A DNA stretch of 64,000 bases from Pseudomonadota bacterium. GTDB lineage: Bacteria > Myxococcota_A > Polyangia > Haliangiales > Haliangiaceae. Below are positions 1 through 11,453 of the stretch, piece after piece. Position numbers and translations under genes: made by a program. The stretch lies in the NCBI GenBank assembly GCA_022360315.1, contig JAKSDA010000044.1:1-64000 (forward strand), read 5' to 3'. The notes below the pieces were generated by a model. It was not told the origin of the DNA. It searched no databases and worked only from the letters and a program-made list of their open reading frames with translations. Numbering within the stretch: position 1 is the stretch's first letter; every line of letters begins with the position of its first letter.

Positions 1-509
1 ACAATAGTATAGACCGAGCCAGTCAGGCGCACATACCCACCGCCAAGCGGCTGGGGCCGCAGGCCGCCGGAGTCGTAGTCGCGCAGCAGAGTAGGAGTCT
101 CTTTGGGGACGGCGAGAACAAGGCTCAGTTGAGACGGTTTGGCCGCGCTACTGTCCTGTTGCGCCCAGTACTCCCAGCCATAACTGAGCAGCTTGCCCAG
201 CTCGCGAGGCCGAAGGCCCCGGGTTGGCCCCTTGAATTCGAGCAGAGCCACATCGGTCAACAGTGGCCACAAACCACGCATGACGCGAGCCTCGTGGTCG
301 CGACGTTTGGTGCCCTTGCGGCGAAGGAGCAAGAGATCAACGGCGCGGGGGGCGAGGGACAGAAGTTTCTCAACAACGACCTCCCAGTTGGAGGGCTTTC
401 GCTCCTTGACCAGGCTGGCGTAGGGATAGTGCCAGAACGTCTTGAGGGCTGGCTGCGCACGAGGGCCGTTATGAGCCTGTACGGTCGGGCGTTTTTCACG
501 CTCCTTCAC
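1..509 (-). CDS. PD-(D/E)XK-like hypothetical protein, 3' end off the window
   Basis: A minus-strand frame is open from a GTG at 507-509 to the left edge (169 codons), so the C-terminus is missing. The GTG is preceded by GAGGAA, a good ribosome binding site. The translation has a coherent composition, with helical segments such as VVEKLLSLAPRAVDLLLLRR and then TDVALLEFKGPTRGLRPREL. The D-x(n)-E-F-K arrangement in that second segment resembles the active-site strand of PD-(D/E)XK nuclease-fold proteins of the Rpn/transposase-associated type. No other domain is visible in the part present. The start overlaps the TGA of the doubtful upstream ORF (506-889) as GTGA, which suggests translational coupling. 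The nuclease-fold assignment is inference from one motif; coding status is fairly sure. Confidence 0.6.
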   Translation of the reverse strand, partial: MKEREKRPTVQAHNGPRAQPALKTFWHYPYASLVKERKPSNWEVVVEKLLSLAPRAVDLLLLRRKGTKRRDHEARVMRGLWPLLTDVALLEFKGPTRGLRPRELGKLLSYGWEYWAQQDSSAAKPSQLSLVLAVPKETPTLLRDYDSGGLRPQPLGGGYVRLTGSVYTI

Positions 510-889
510 GGTTCCTCAAGGGTAGTCACGAGAGACGGGACCAAGGCAAGCGATCGGGCGGCAAATCGAAGAGTGGGACGGAAATCAGGCCGTCGATTTG
601 TGCTCATTTGTGATTTTTGTCTACAAGGAATGTTTGGCGGATGGGGCGGCGCGAAGCACGGACCGTGTTTTCGTGGGACGAGGACAGGTTGCGCGGGGAT
701 GCTCCGCTGGCTGGAGTCAGTGTTGCTGGGTCTGGAAATCGAGCTGATACCAGTCGTTGGAAGTCGTTGGAATGGTACCAGATGGTGGGGCCGCGCGTGC
801 CACTGGCACGTACTGAGACAAGCCGGGGCGACGCGGTGTTCCTCAAGCTCGACAGCGACGGCCTCGCAGTCATAGTACGTTCTCGGCAT
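506..889 (-). CDS. Doubtful small ORF, 127 aa, hypothetical
   Basis: This ORF begins at an ATG 12 bases after the stop of the small membrane protein at 901. Its TGA overlaps the GTG start of the gene at 509 as GTGA, which is the operon spacing expected of a real gene. The first 25 or so residues (MPRTYYDCEAVAVELEEH onward) look protein-like and have GC-rich third positions. The rest is rich in Pro, Ser and Arg and looks like random translation, so it could be a decayed or frameshifted gene. I recognise no domain. Confidence 0.3.
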   Translation of the reverse strand: MPRTYYDCEAVAVELEEHRVAPACLSTCQWHARPHHLVPFQRLPTTGISSISRPSNTDSSQRSIPAQPVLVPRKHGPCFAPPHPPNIPCRQKSQMSTNRRPDFRPTLRFAARSLALVPSLVTTLEEP

Positions 890-900
890 AGTAGCTTTTT

Positions 901-1131
901 CTAGGCGGGGCGGGCGGTTCTCCGTTTGCGGGCTCGCAGAATCGGGGGAACGATGAGCAGACCAGCGCCGGCCAGAGCGCCCCATTTGAGCCATGTGCTT
1001 GCGGCTCTCAGTCCCCGGGCAGTGGCTCTGGCGGCGCGTGTGGCGTTGTCCGCTGCAGTACCGGCGGCCGATGCCAGGGTCTCGGGTAGCTCGGAGACTG
1101 ATTGCTCGAGAACCTCGGAAACGATGTCCAT
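901..1131 (-). CDS. Small single-pass membrane protein, 5' end probably truncated
   Basis: 76 aa from the first in-frame ATG. A helical Ala/Thr-rich stretch is followed by a hydrophobic segment (WGALAGAGLLIVPPILRARK, about residues 49-68) and a basic tail, so it is probably a small inner-membrane protein. The frame stays open upstream of that ATG to about position 1302. The extra translation (DSDEFADNAKFWAIWLEDL and KYLNERQRGQ) looks fully coding but has no ATG, GTG or TTG start. It then runs into the left inverted repeat of the mobile element at 1270. The natural reading is that the gene lost its N-terminus when the element inserted or the flank rearranged. No known family recognised. Confidence 0.5.
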   Translation of the reverse strand: MDIVSEVLEQSVSELPETLASAAGTAADNATRAARATARGLRAASTWLKWGALAGAGLLIVPPILRARKRRTARPA

Positions 1132-1269
1132 GCGGGAGGGCTGGCCTCGCTGGCGTTCGTTGAGATATTTGGCCAGGTCTTCAAGCCAAATGGCCCAAAA
1201 TTTGGCGTTATCGGCGAACTCGTCGCTGTCGGGCCGGACTCGGGTGAGTTGTCTGACCCGCCGCTTGGT

Positions 1270-1322
1270 AGGGTACCAGGCACATTCGTGTAAAAATGCA
1301 CGCTAAGGCCGAATTCGGGGGG
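1270..1322 (+). repeat. Left terminal inverted repeat
   Basis: A 53-bp sequence repeated perfectly in inverted orientation at 2184-2236. After one mismatch (C at 1323) the match continues for TATGGCC. Confidence 0.95.
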
Positions 1323-1398
1323 CTATGGCCTCGTATGCGCTGATGCAACGCGAGAAGAACCCGGCAGCCTATTGGTCCAAGGCCGTGCGAGGAGATAC

Positions 1399-1436
1399 GC
1401 GAGTAGTGCACAAACGAACGGTTGTGCACTACTCGC
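1399..1436. repeat. Perfect 15-bp inverted repeat, candidate res subsite
   Basis: Arms 1399-1413 and 1422-1436 (GCGAGTAGTGCACAA and its exact complement) surround an 8-base spacer. It lies between the left terminal repeat and the resolvase gene, where Tn3-family elements carry res sites bound by the resolvase. A hairpin or operator role is also possible. Confidence 0.6.
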
Positions 1437-1466
1437 AGCCTTCATGTAATTTCAGTGGCTTAGCTC

Positions 1467-2102
1467 TTGCAAAAACCTATTGCTTTCGGTTACCCATTGG
1501 CAATAGGTTTTCGCCGGGGTTCAGCTCAACCATTTCGGTTGGGATACGTACGAGTATCCAGCCACGATCGGCAAGCCGTTCATTTGCAGACCGAGGCACT
1601 TCGCGCTGCTGGAGTAACTCGTGTCTTCGAGGAGAGAGCTTCGGGTGGTCGGTGGGATCGGCCCGAGCTTCGCCGGATGCTCGAACAACTTCGCCCCAAC
1701 GACATTGTGTAGGTCTGGAAACTGGACAGGTTGTCTCGCCCCCTCAAGGACCTGCTGCACATTCTCGACCAGGTGAAGGCGGCCGGGGCAGGCTTCCGCA
1801 GCTTGACCGAGTCCATCGACACAACCACAGCAGCGGGACGAATGCTCATGCAGATGCTTGGCAGTTTCGCCGAATTCGAGCGTGCGATGCTCCGGGAACG
1901 GACGCGGGCCGGCCTGGCGACAGCTCGTACGCAGGGGCGCATCGGCGGACGCCGACCGAAGTTGAGCCCCGAGCAACAAAACGAGGCGATTGCGATGGTG
2001 AAATCGGGACGTAAGACGGTCTCCGCGGTGGCGCGTCTGTTTGGTGTGCACTCTTCGACGGTGTCACGGATAGTCGCTCGTTCGATCATCGAGAGCGCCT
2101 GA
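1467..2102 (+). pseudogene. Serine resolvase/invertase interrupted by an in-frame TAG
   Basis: Resolvase-family site-specific recombinase. The N-terminal catalytic domain shows GYVRVSS with the catalytic serine, then LQTEALRAAG and FEERASGG. After an in-frame TAG at 1710-1712 the same frame continues with VWKLDRLSRPL, the GSFAEFERAMLRERTRAGL helix that leads into the DNA-binding part, GGRRP, and a C-terminal helix-turn-helix (TVSAVARLFGVHSSTVSRIV). Family members read DxVxVWKLDRLSR straight through, so TAG replaces one codon and no frameshift is needed. The start is uncertain: TTG 1467 or TTG 1539. Unless the amber codon is suppressed the protein is inactive, which leaves the element dependent on enzymes supplied in trans. 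Confidence 0.85.
1472..1511. repeat. 11-bp inverted repeat upstream of resolvase core
   Basis: Arms AAAACCTATTG (1472-1482) and CAATAGGTTTT (1501-1511) are perfectly complementary with an 18-base spacer. It overlaps the TTG-initiated 5' end of the resolvase frame, so the true start of that gene is probably downstream, for example TTG at 1539. It is a candidate second resolvase binding site. Confidence 0.5.
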
Positions 2103-2183
2103 CAAGGCGACAAGTCCACCGCTGGGTTTCTGCACCCATCCCAACAGCTCCGACAGCCGAAATCAGCGCGAATTCGGCCATAA

Positions 2184-2236
2184 CCCCCCGAATTCGGCCT
2201 TAGCGTGCATTTTTACACGAATGTGCCTGGTACCCT
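2184..2236 (-). repeat. Right terminal inverted repeat
   Basis: Exact reverse complement of 1270-1322. The outer 38 bp carry the Tn3-like TAAG inner boundary. Inward of it the motif CGAATTC recurs near 2169 and 2190. Confidence 0.95.
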
Positions 2237-2351
2237 CGCGTCGAGGGCAAGGCGCGAAGAGGGAGCATAGTGGGCCTACGTGACCGATGAGCAACACAGC
2301 CATCGGCGGGCTGGTCGGCCGTAATGGGTACTTACTTGCGGGTCGCGGTAC

Positions 2352-4148
2352 TTAGTATTCGTGCAATACGAAATTGCCGCTGTCCACGCGCAAAAGGACT
2401 GCCTGGCGTTCGATCTGTCCCGATGGGCCGATGTGAGCCGGGCCGCAGGCGCCGGCAGTGAGCCGGGTGGTGGCGAGAATCTGTGCAAATCGGGCCCGCA
2501 GCTGCCGGTCGCTGGCGCCTCGCCGCAGCGTGGCCCAAAGCTGCTCTTGCGCGGCAAAAACCAGCGCCGCGGCATCGTGAGCCTGGGCGGTGAGCGCATT
2601 GGGCAACCGTCCCTCGCGGTCGCGAAATAACCGCGCAAACGCGGCACTGTCCTCGCTGGCATACTCTTCACTGTCGCTGCCGGCATATACGTCGATGACC
2701 AGCGCCCCCTCCACAGCCTTTCCGCCGCGCGGGATCAGGCTGTCGTGATGCCAGCCCGACGAGCCGAGTAGCTGGACCACCTGGGGGATGCGGCCGCGGT
2801 GCTTTCGGCGCAGGGCAATCACGTCCATGACGTCGCGGGTGCGGACCTCCACATTGAAATACAGCAAAAACGACGCCACCAGCGCTGCCCGGTGATACTC
2901 GTCGGGGATATAGAGCAGATCAAACGCCACGTCGGGCGAAAACGTCTTCCAGCCGCTCTTGCCATGACGACGCAAATGACGACGCAAGCGCAGATTCTTG
3001 GCCGGATCGAGTCCGAGAAAGGCGCGGATATCGGGCTCGACATGGCCGCCAGTGGGGTCATAGGTGCCGCGCGCGACCACGCTCTGTCCCAGCGCCTGCG
3101 CGGCCTCGGTAAATTCTCGCGCCGCGCGCTCGCCGTGCTCGTCGCGCGGGGCCAGGACGGCCAGTCGGTCATAGCCCTGAACAATGGCCACACGCGCCGC
3201 TTCGCGCGCCTGCCAGGCCGGTGACGACCACAGGCGAAACACCCCCGCCCGCGGCGCCGCTCCGGCCGACCCCGGCGACAAGAGCGCAATGGCAATGCCC
3301 AGCTCGACAGCACGCCGAGCTGCGACCAGGCTCTCTTTTTCGCCCACCGGTCCGATCACTGCTAGCGCCCGGTGCTCAAACACCGCCGCTTCCACCGCAG
3401 CACGGGCCCCGGCCGGCTCACCGCCGGTGTCGAGAAACTGCAGCCGCACCAATGGATCAGATTTCTGGCCGCTATGTCGACCAGAAAGCCGGCCATTGTC
3501 TCGGCCACCGCGGGCCAGGTGAGCGGCCAAGCGGATCCCGGCGGCCATCTCGGCCCCGAGCGGGGCAAACAGACCCGACATGGGCAGCGCTACGGCAATC
3601 ACCGCACCATCGGCGGTTGCCCGCGCCGCGATGGTCCGGCGGAGGGCGGCAATTCGCCCGGCTCCGACTGTCTGCTCTGCTCCAGTACTCCGCTCGAGCC
3701 ACGTCGCGGCTGCCTCGTCGTCGCCAGTATGGGCTGTAATAAGGGCCAGGCGAAAGGCGACCAGGGGCGCGGGATAGACTGGTACCCGCATGTCGCGATG
3801 GACATTCTCCAGCACCGACCGGGGCAAGGTGTCGATGGCCGCGGCGATCTCACCCCGGCGCCGGGCATCGAGTGTGCCGCCGCTGGCCACGACTCGATTG
3901 GCCAGGACCAGCGCCGCAGCGTGGGCACCGCGGGCCAGCGCCGATGCCAGAGCCGCCTCGGCCTGGTCGCGGCTGAGCTCGGCCGGGCCAGCCCACGGTG
4001 GCTGCTTTTCGTCGCTCGCAACGTGGGTGTCGCCCAGCCAATCGGTCACCCCGGGACTTGTTTGCGCCGGGCAGCCGACCATGGCAATCGAAAGCCAAAC
4101 GATGCCGAGAACCCCGCGCACAGGCACCATATAGAGCGATCCGATCAT
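2352..4148 (-). CDS. LpoA-like/type I periplasmic-binding-fold lipoprotein
   Basis: 598 aa. The N-terminus is a lipoprotein signal (hydrophobic [14 protein letters not shown] with the lipid-accepting Cys at residue 26). A helical, Ala-rich N-terminal segment of about 150 residues resembles the TPR-like region of LpoA. From about residue 185 ([20 protein letters not shown]) a ligand-binding domain of the ABC-transporter periplasmic type follows, with [18 protein letters not shown] and [20 protein letters not shown]. This architecture matches penicillin-binding protein activators or amino-acid-type ABC binding proteins. No permease genes are nearby, which favours an envelope-regulatory role over transport. 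It follows dnaJ by 44 bases on the same strand and may be the last gene of the heat-shock operon. Confidence 0.75.
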   Translation of the reverse strand: MIGSLYMVPVRGVLGIVWLSIAMVGCPAQTSPGVTDWLGDTHVASDEKQPPWAGPAELSRDQAEAALASALARGAHAAALVLANRVVASGGTLDARRRGEIAAAIDTLPRSVLENVHRDMRVPVYPAPLVAFRLALITAHTGDDEAAATWLERSTGAEQTVGAGRIAALRRTIAARATADGAVIAVALPMSGLFAPLGAEMAAGIRLAAHLARGGRDNGRLSGRHSGQKSDPLVRLQFLDTGGEPAGARAAVEAAVFEHRALAVIGPVGEKESLVAARRAVELGIAIALLSPGSAGAAPRAGVFRLWSSPAWQAREAARVAIVQGYDRLAVLAPRDEHGERAAREFTEAAQALGQSVVARGTYDPTGGHVEPDIRAFLGLDPAKNLRLRRHLRRHGKSGWKTFSPDVAFDLLYIPDEYHRAALVASFLLYFNVEVRTRDVMDVIALRRKHRGRIPQVVQLLGSSGWHHDSLIPRGGKAVEGALVIDVYAGSDSEEYASEDSAAFARLFRDREGRLPNALTAQAHDAAALVFAAQEQLWATLRRGASDRQLRARFAQILATTRLTAGACGPAHIGPSGQIERQAVLLRVDSGNFVLHEY

Positions 4149-4192
4149 CGATGCTCGACCGCGGGCCTGGCCATGGCAGAGGTCCGGGATGG

Positions 4193-5160
4193 CTAATCCT
4201 GAAACAGCGATTTAAACGCGTCGAGAAAGGTTTTCTTTTGCGGATGAGCAACCGTCTCGCCGGTCTCCACTGCAAATTCTTCGAGTAACTGGCGCTGGCG
4301 TGGAGTGAGCCCGATCGGCGTCTCGACAATGACCTTGATCAACTGATCGCCCCGCAAAGCGCTCTTGCTCGAGCCCTTTGGAATGCCCTTGCCGCGCAAC
4401 CTGAACACTCGACCGCTCTGCGTGCCCTGGGGGATTCGCATACGCACTTTGGCATCCACGGTGGGTATGTCGATCGCCGAGCCGAGTGCAGCCTGGGTGA
4501 AACTGACCGGCACCTCGCACCACACATCGTACCCCTCGCGGCGAAACAGAGGATGCTCCTTGATCCGGACAATCACGTGCAGATCGCCCGGTGGGCCACC
4601 GGCAATTCCCGGCTCGCCCTCGCCCTTGATCATCTTGACCGCGCTCTCTTTGGTCCCGGGCGGAATACTCACCTTGAAGGTCCGGTCGGCGGCCACACCT
4701 GTGCGCTTTTTCTGGCCTTCAGACTGGCCGCGGCCCGGAATGGTGATGGTCTTGCCGCAGCCAAACACTGCCTCTTCAAAAGAAATCTCGAGCGTGTAGC
4801 GAAGATCGCGGCCGCGTTTTCGCTGTCTGCGGCGACGCCAGGCGTCGCCGATGATGTCGCCGAGGATATCGTCGACCGCGTCGACCACCGAGCCAAAGCC
4901 CCCGCCTCCCTGGACGTCGTGCCCCTTGACTGCGGAAAAACCGAAGCGGTCGTAGCGCGCTCGCGTTCTCGGGTCGGATAACACCGCATAGGCCTCGTTG
5001 GCCTCCTTGAAGCGATCTTCAGCGCCGTGGTCCTCCCGGTTGACATCGGGGTGATATTTGCGCGCCAACTCGCGAAAGGCGCGCTTGAGCTCGACCTCGT
5101 CGGCGTTGCGCTCTACCCCCAGGACTTCGTAATAATCGCGTTTTTGACTGCGAGACTTGC

Positions 5161-5164
<4 letters not shown>
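4193..5164 (-). CDS. dnaJ: Chaperone DnaJ, zinc-finger-less
   Basis: 323 aa J-domain co-chaperone that stimulates DnaK ATPase. The J-domain (residues 7-75) carries the HPD motif in KYHPDVN. A Gly-rich linker ([17 protein letters not shown]) follows, then two C-terminal beta-sandwich substrate-binding domains ([43 protein letters not shown]). The four CxxCxGxG zinc motifs of classical DnaJ are absent: the segment between the sandwiches reads [16 protein letters not shown]. By domain layout it is therefore closer to CbpA-type proteins, but it sits in the dnaK operon. The start is GTG 5164, which overlaps the dnaK stop as GTGA; longer upstream readings lie inside dnaK. Confidence 0.93.
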
Positions 5165-7365
<2,201 letters not shown>

Positions 7366-7368
7366 ACG

Positions 7369-8286
7369 CTATGCCTCGCGTCCTTCGCCGGCTTCTGGCC
7401 CGGCACCGGAGTCGGATAACGACCCCTCACCAGATCCGGCCGAGTCCGGATTTCCGGCTTCATCAACACCGGCCGGGGTGCCCCCGGGTTCGGCCGGGGC
7501 GCCCCCGGGTTCGGCCGGGGCGCCCCCGGGTTCGGCCGGGGCGCCCCCGGGTTCGGCCGGGGCGCCCGATTCTGGCTGCTCGGCAGCGGCAGGCGCGGGT
7601 TCGGCCGGCGCCTTGGCAACCACGACCAGCGATGGTCGGAGCAGACGATCGCCGATGGTGTACCCTTTCTGAGGGACATTTACCACCGAACCCGGTGGGT
7701 GTTCCGCGCTCTCGAACTGCTGGATGGCCTCGTGCAGATTGGGATCGAACGGCTCGCCCAGCGCATTCACCGGCTTGACCTCGAAGCGCTCGAGCGCCTG
7801 GGCAAACTGGCGCAGGACCAGCTTGACCCCCTCGAGCATGGCCTGATGGACTTTTTCGGGATCGTCGGCCCCTTCGGCGTGGTCGACGGCGCGCTCGAGA
7901 CTGTCGATGACGTCGAGCATGGCCCTGAGCACTTTGCTGCGCGCGTCGATCCTGGCCTCTTCAATGTCGCGCCGCGCGCGCTTGCGGTAGTTTTCGAGAT
8001 CCGCTGTGGCGCGCAGCAATCGGTCCCAATTGTCCTGTTTCTCTTTCTCGAGCTGGACCTTATCAGCCTCGAGCTGTGCGATCCGCTCGGCCGTATCGCT
8101 GTCCCGGCTGTCGACCTCGACCGCAATCTCTTCGCCGGCGACCGCGCCGACAGTGGCGGGATCGCCCGCGCTGGCCGGATCCTCGGAATCGGTCTCGACC
8201 TCAATGGATATGTCGTCCGCTCGAAGACCAGAAGCCGCAGGCTCGCCGCCTCCAGTGCTTGCTCCATTTGTCGGGTTATCGCTCAT
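7369..8286 (-). CDS. grpE: Nucleotide exchange factor GrpE with C-terminal repeats
   Basis: 305 aa DnaK nucleotide-exchange factor. An acidic N-terminal extension (about 65 residues) precedes the long dimerising coiled coil ([40 protein letters not shown]) and the beta-wing domain ([33 protein letters not shown]). After residue 225 the protein continues into an extra tail with a seven-residue GGAPAEP unit repeated four to five times, then an acidic end. The tail is unusual for GrpE and is encoded by a perfect 21-bp tandem repeat. The gene lies about 200 bases downstream of hrcA and 3 bases before dnaK. Confidence 0.96.
   Translation of the reverse strand: MSDNPTNGASTGGGEPAASGLRADDISIEVETDSEDPASAGDPATVGAVAGEEIAVEVDSRDSDTAERIAQLEADKVQLEKEKQDNWDRLLRATADLENYRKRARRDIEEARIDARSKVLRAMLDVIDSLERAVDHAEGADDPEKVHQAMLEGVKLVLRQFAQALERFEVKPVNALGEPFDPNLHEAIQQFESAEHPPGSVVNVPQKGYTIGDRLLRPSLVVVAKAPAEPAPAAAEQPESGAPAEPGGAPAEPGGAPAEPGGAPAEPGGTPAGVDEAGNPDSAGSGEGSLSDSGAGPEAGEGREA
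7475..7567. repeat. 21-bp tandem repeat inside grpE
   Basis: About four near-identical 21-bp units (GGGGCGCCCCCGGGTTCGGCC) encode GGAPAEP heptads in the GrpE tail. Copy number could vary by slippage. Confidence 0.9.
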
Positions 8287-8441
8287 CCCGGGGAAGATTA
8301 CACGAATCTACTGGCAATGTGAGCCGTCCCATCGTGGTCACGCCATGGTCGCCACCCCCATCGACCGGCCGCCCCCGGGTTACCCGACCAGGCCGGCGCG
8401 ACACGTGGGAGCAGCCGGGTTATTGCAGAGCATTCATTCAG

Positions 8442-8471
8442 GTTGTAATGATTCAGCTTAAAGTGTCTCAA
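8442..8471 (-). promoter_or_regulatory. Candidate promoter between hrcA and grpE
   Basis: On the minus strand TTGAGA (8471-8466), an 18-base spacer and TACAAC (8447-8442) form a weak sigma-70-like pair about 155 bases before the grpE start. I looked for a CIRCE operator (TTAGCACTC-N9-GAGTGCTAA) here and upstream of hrcA and saw none. Confidence 0.25.
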
Positions 8472-8487
8472 TTTCCGATGATCGAGC

Positions 8488-9546
8488 TCACAATTCTGAG
8501 ATGATCTCGGAGACCACGTCGGCGGTGAAGTCGACGATCGACATCACCTTGCCGTAGTTCATGCGCATGGGACCGATCACCGCGATGGCGCCGATGGGGC
8601 GCTCCTCCGGACCGTAGGACACAGCCACCAGCGACGACTCGCCGAGCGCGTCGAACGAGTTTTCAGCGCCGAGGAAAACCCGGATTCCCTCGGCGTCGAG
8701 GGTCTGGTCGAGCAGCTTGACCATGATTTCTTTGTCCTCGAGCGCGCGCAACAGGTTCCGTATCCGCTCCACATAGCTCGGGTCGGCGCGACCGAGGTCG
8801 TCGAGCAGATTGGCCTGCCCGGTGACCACCACGTCGGCGCTGCGCTCGGCTTGATCGAACGCGGCTTTGCCGAGGCGCAGCGCATCGGCCACGAGCGAGT
8901 CATAGCGGTCTTTTTCGGCGCCCAGGGCAGACAGGACGCGCTGCCTGACCTCGTTGAGATCGAGTCCGCCGAGCAGTTCGTCGAGGTAGTTGTGGATGCG
9001 TTCGAGTCGGCTGGCATCGACCTGGAAATCGACTTCAATCAACCGGTTCTCGACGCGCCCCTCCGTGGTTACCAGGATGCAGAGAAATTTGCCGCCGTGC
9101 AGCGGCCGAAACTCGATGTGCCGCAAACGCTGCATGGCCGGATCGGGTGCGAGCACGATCCCGGCGTGCATGGTCAATTCAGACAGGATTTTGGACGTTC
9201 TGCGCACGACGTCGTCCAGGTTGTCAGTGGCGCCCTTGAGCTCGTCGAAGCGCTGGCGGATCTCTTCTTTTTCTTTGGGTCCCAGGCTGCGCACGGTGAG
9301 CAGCGAATCGATGAAAAAGCGCAGCCCAGACTCGGTCGGGACACGACCGGCCGAGGTATGCGGCTGGTCGAGCAAACCGAGGTCTTCGAGATCGGCCATC
9401 ACGTTGCGCACCGTGGCCGGCGAGAGTTGAATGCTGTGACGACGTGTGATGGTTCGCGAACCGATCGCATCGCCGCTGCGCAAATACTCGCTCACCACAG
9501 CGTGCAAGATCTTGCGGGCACGGCGACTGAGATCAGGAGGTGGCAT
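8488..9546 (-). CDS. hrcA: Heat-inducible transcription repressor HrcA
   Basis: 352 aa. The N-terminal winged-helix domain (residues 5-75) contains the family signature [21 protein letters not shown] and the [20 protein letters not shown] segment. The remainder is the GAF-like dimerisation and inserted domain, ending [20 protein letters not shown]. The protein represses class I heat-shock operons by binding CIRCE and is kept active by GroE in other bacteria. It starts 12 bases after the hemW stop, so it is probably cotranscribed with hemW and the downstream grpE-dnaK-dnaJ genes. No CIRCE palindrome is visible near the operon, so its operator may be diverged. Confidence 0.96.
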   Translation of the reverse strand: MPPPDLSRRARKILHAVVSEYLRSGDAIGSRTITRRHSIQLSPATVRNVMADLEDLGLLDQPHTSAGRVPTESGLRFFIDSLLTVRSLGPKEKEEIRQRFDELKGATDNLDDVVRRTSKILSELTMHAGIVLAPDPAMQRLRHIEFRPLHGGKFLCILVTTEGRVENRLIEVDFQVDASRLERIHNYLDELLGGLDLNEVRQRVLSALGAEKDRYDSLVADALRLGKAAFDQAERSADVVVTGQANLLDDLGRADPSYVERIRNLLRALEDKEIMVKLLDQTLDAEGIRVFLGAENSFDALGESSLVAVSYGPEERPIGAIAVIGPMRMNYGKVMSIVDFTADVVSEIISEL

Positions 9547-9558
9547 CTATTGAGTAGT

Positions 9559-10731
9559 TTAGCGCCATGCGCCGAGCACGCGCGAAGCGATGCGATCACA
9601 GTATAAAAATCCTTTTAAAGTCGGGCAGATGCGATCGTTGCACAGAGTGGCCAGACGCTCGCCGAGAAGCCAGTCGCGGACCCGGGGCAGCTCGTCGAAA
9701 GCGTCTTTGGGAACGCCGTCGACCGTGCGCATTCCCAGCCATAGAGCGTCGTTGGACACGTCGCGGGCGTCGAGTACGTCGCGGCTAGCAATGCGGTCTG
9801 CGCCTTTTGTCCGCATGTAGCGCCTGACCGAGCGATGGTTGGTGATGCGCTCGCCACCGCGGTGAAAACGCCGAAACGAGGCCGCGCCGTTGCCCAGACC
9901 CAGGTACTCGACCCCGCGCCAGTACAGCTGGTTGTGCACCGAACGCTGGCCCGGTCGGGCATACGACGATACTTCGTAGTGTTCGTAGCCCCGTTCGGTG
10001 AGAGTTCGATGAGCGGCCACGTACATGTCGGCCAGGATATCCTGGTCGACCGCGACCAGCCTGCCCTGGCGAGCTGCCCGGCCAAATGCGGTGCGCTCTT
10101 CGATGGTAAGTTCATAAACCGACATATGACCCACACCGAGATCGGCCACGCCAGCGACGCTGCTTTCGTCTCGCCCGCGCGCGCCCGGGACACCGAAGAT
10201 GACGTCGGCCGAGACGCGGGGAAATCCCGCGGTCAGAGCAGCGCGCACCGAAGCAGCGCCGTCACCCATGCGATGATCGCGACCGAGCGCGACCAGCTTG
10301 TCGGCGTCCATCGATTGCACTCCGATGGACAGGCGATCAATGCCCAGGACGCGCCACATAGGCAGGTTTTTTTCGGTACAGTCGGTGGGATTGGCCTCGA
10401 TGGTGATCTCGAGCTGGCCGGGGCGGGCTTCGAAAGCCCCGGTGATCGCCTCGATCACACGGGCCAGACAATCGCCGCGCCACAGCGACGGGGTTCCACC
10501 GCCAAAATAGATCGACACCAGGCGGCGCCCGGCATAGTCGGCCGCGCGCTCGTCGAGTTCGGCCATAATCGCAGCCAGATAGTCGTGGTGGGGAATATCG
10601 CGCTCGCCCGCGACAGCGACCGGAAAGTCGCAATACGGGCACAGATTGCGGCACCACGGAACATGCACGTAGACGCCGAATTGGGCCGCCTCGCCCCGGC
10701 TAGGCCCAATCAAACGGCTCACCGCTGACAT
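9559..10731 (-). CDS. hemW: HemW-type radical SAM protein (heme chaperone)
   Basis: 390 aa from ATG 10731. The radical SAM cluster motif [10 protein letters not shown] (C-x3-C-x2-C followed by an aromatic pattern) follows the family start VYVHVPWC. Further family hallmarks are [43 protein letters not shown] and [13 protein letters not shown]. HemW was long misannotated as oxygen-independent coproporphyrinogen oxidase. Its role is transfer of heme to respiratory proteins, and the four-cysteine CPYCDF pattern favours HemW. The start overlaps the end of the GNAT gene by 32 bases. A longer in-frame reading to 10947 lies inside that gene and is not coding-like. Confidence 0.9.
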   Translation of the reverse strand: MSAVSRLIGPSRGEAAQFGVYVHVPWCRNLCPYCDFPVAVAGERDIPHHDYLAAIMAELDERAADYAGRRLVSIYFGGGTPSLWRGDCLARVIEAITGAFEARPGQLEITIEANPTDCTEKNLPMWRVLGIDRLSIGVQSMDADKLVALGRDHRMGDGAASVRAALTAGFPRVSADVIFGVPGARGRDESSVAGVADLGVGHMSVYELTIEERTAFGRAARQGRLVAVDQDILADMYVAAHRTLTERGYEHYEVSSYARPGQRSVHNQLYWRGVEYLGLGNGAASFRRFHRGGERITNHRSVRRYMRTKGADRIASRDVLDARDVSNDALWLGMRTVDGVPKDAFDELPRVRDWLLGERLATLCNDRICPTLKGFLYCDRIASRVLGAWR

Positions 10732-11380
10732 CGAACGCCCGCACCTCGGCTGCGGCGACAGGACTCGCGAGCAGCTCATCGCGAAACAAGCTCCATACCA
10801 TGAGGTCCCTGGGCTGTCCTGTGGCGTCGGGCAGCCGACGGCGCAGAGTGCCGTCGTGGTGAAAGCCGAGTTTGCGCGGCACCCCGGCGCTGGCCAGGTT
10901 TTCCGGGTCGCAGCGGATCTCGATGCGACCCACGCGATGAATCTCAAAGCCGACCCGGGTGAGAGCCGCCGCTAGCTCGGTGGCATAACCCCGTCCGACT
11001 GTGTCCTTGTGAATCCAGTAGCCGATCTCCAGGACTCCCGGACCGAGCCGGGGGTGCAGTCCGCACCCGCCCACCAGCCGGGTTTCATCCGCTTCGAATA
11101 CGGCAAAGACAAAATCGAGGCCGAGGTCGAACTTGCCACGAAACTCGCGCAAACGCTGGACCTTGGCAGCCAGCTCTTCGGGTTCGTGGGCGATCCAGGG
11201 CAGCCACGGCCACAGGTGGTCGAGGTTGTCGTCGATCGCCCGCTTCAGGCGCGGCGCGTCCGCAGGCGACCAACAGCGCAAGACCAGACGCTCGGTCTCG
11301 ATGCGGTAAGCCGGCCCTCGATCGATGGAGTCCGCTTGTTCCGGTTGGCGGTCGTTGGATATTCTGTCGTCTTGGCTCAT
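10700..11380 (-). CDS. GNAT N-acetyltransferase, RimJ/RimL-like
   Basis: 226 aa from ATG 11380 (an ATG eight codons upstream is the alternative). Family features in order are [19 protein letters not shown] at the N-terminus, [36 protein letters not shown] (acetyl-CoA binding loop, here with V-G-R-G-Y-A) and [20 protein letters not shown]. This is the pattern of acetyltransferases that act on protein N-termini or small amines; the substrate cannot be told from sequence. The last 32 bases overlap the hemW start, which implies coupling. Confidence 0.85.
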   Translation of the reverse strand: MSQDDRISNDRQPEQADSIDRGPAYRIETERLVLRCWSPADAPRLKRAIDDNLDHLWPWLPWIAHEPEELAAKVQRLREFRGKFDLGLDFVFAVFEADETRLVGGCGLHPRLGPGVLEIGYWIHKDTVGRGYATELAAALTRVGFEIHRVGRIEIRCDPENLASAGVPRKLGFHHDGTLRRRLPDATGQPRDLMVWSLFRDELLASPVAAAEVRAFDVSGEPFDWA

Positions 11381-11453
11381 CGCTGTGGCCCGCCATTGTC
11401 GCACTGTTCACCGGTTGCACTGCTTGCTCATCGCGCTGGTCGCCGCGACAGCC

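Larger units (their letters stand above)
1270..2236. mobile_element. 967-bp Tn3-type mini-element with serine resolvase, no transposase
   Basis: The element is bounded by inverted repeats 1270-1322 and 2184-2236, identical over 53 bp and matching 60 of 61 bp when extended to 1330 and 2176. The outer 38 bp begin with AGGGTACC and end with CACGCTAAG, the length and TAAG end typical of Tn3-family terminal repeats. From memory they resemble the Tn4430 ends. Inside are two shorter inverted repeats (1399-1436, 1472-1511) and then a serine-recombinase gene; there is no room for a TnpA transposase. This is the layout of a non-autonomous Tn3-derived miniature element carrying a res/tnpR module. No 5-bp target duplication is visible (ttggt on the left, cgcgt on the right), so the flanks may have rearranged. 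Confidence 0.8.

Noticed and set aside
129..875. Plus-strand ORF of 248 codons
   Set aside because: It runs opposite to the minus-strand genes ending at 509 and 506, has no ribosome site and has an erratic composition.
1325..2014. Plus-strand ORF of 229 codons inside the mini-element
   Set aside because: It overlaps the resolvase in another frame, crosses the inverted repeats and has no protein-like features.
3372..4196. Plus-strand ORF of 274 codons
   Set aside because: It is antisense to the LpoA-like lipoprotein, which has a signal peptide and clear domains.
9547..9600. Possible CIRCE operator upstream of hrcA
   Set aside because: Only GAG and TTAG fragments are present; the nine-base arms do not match.
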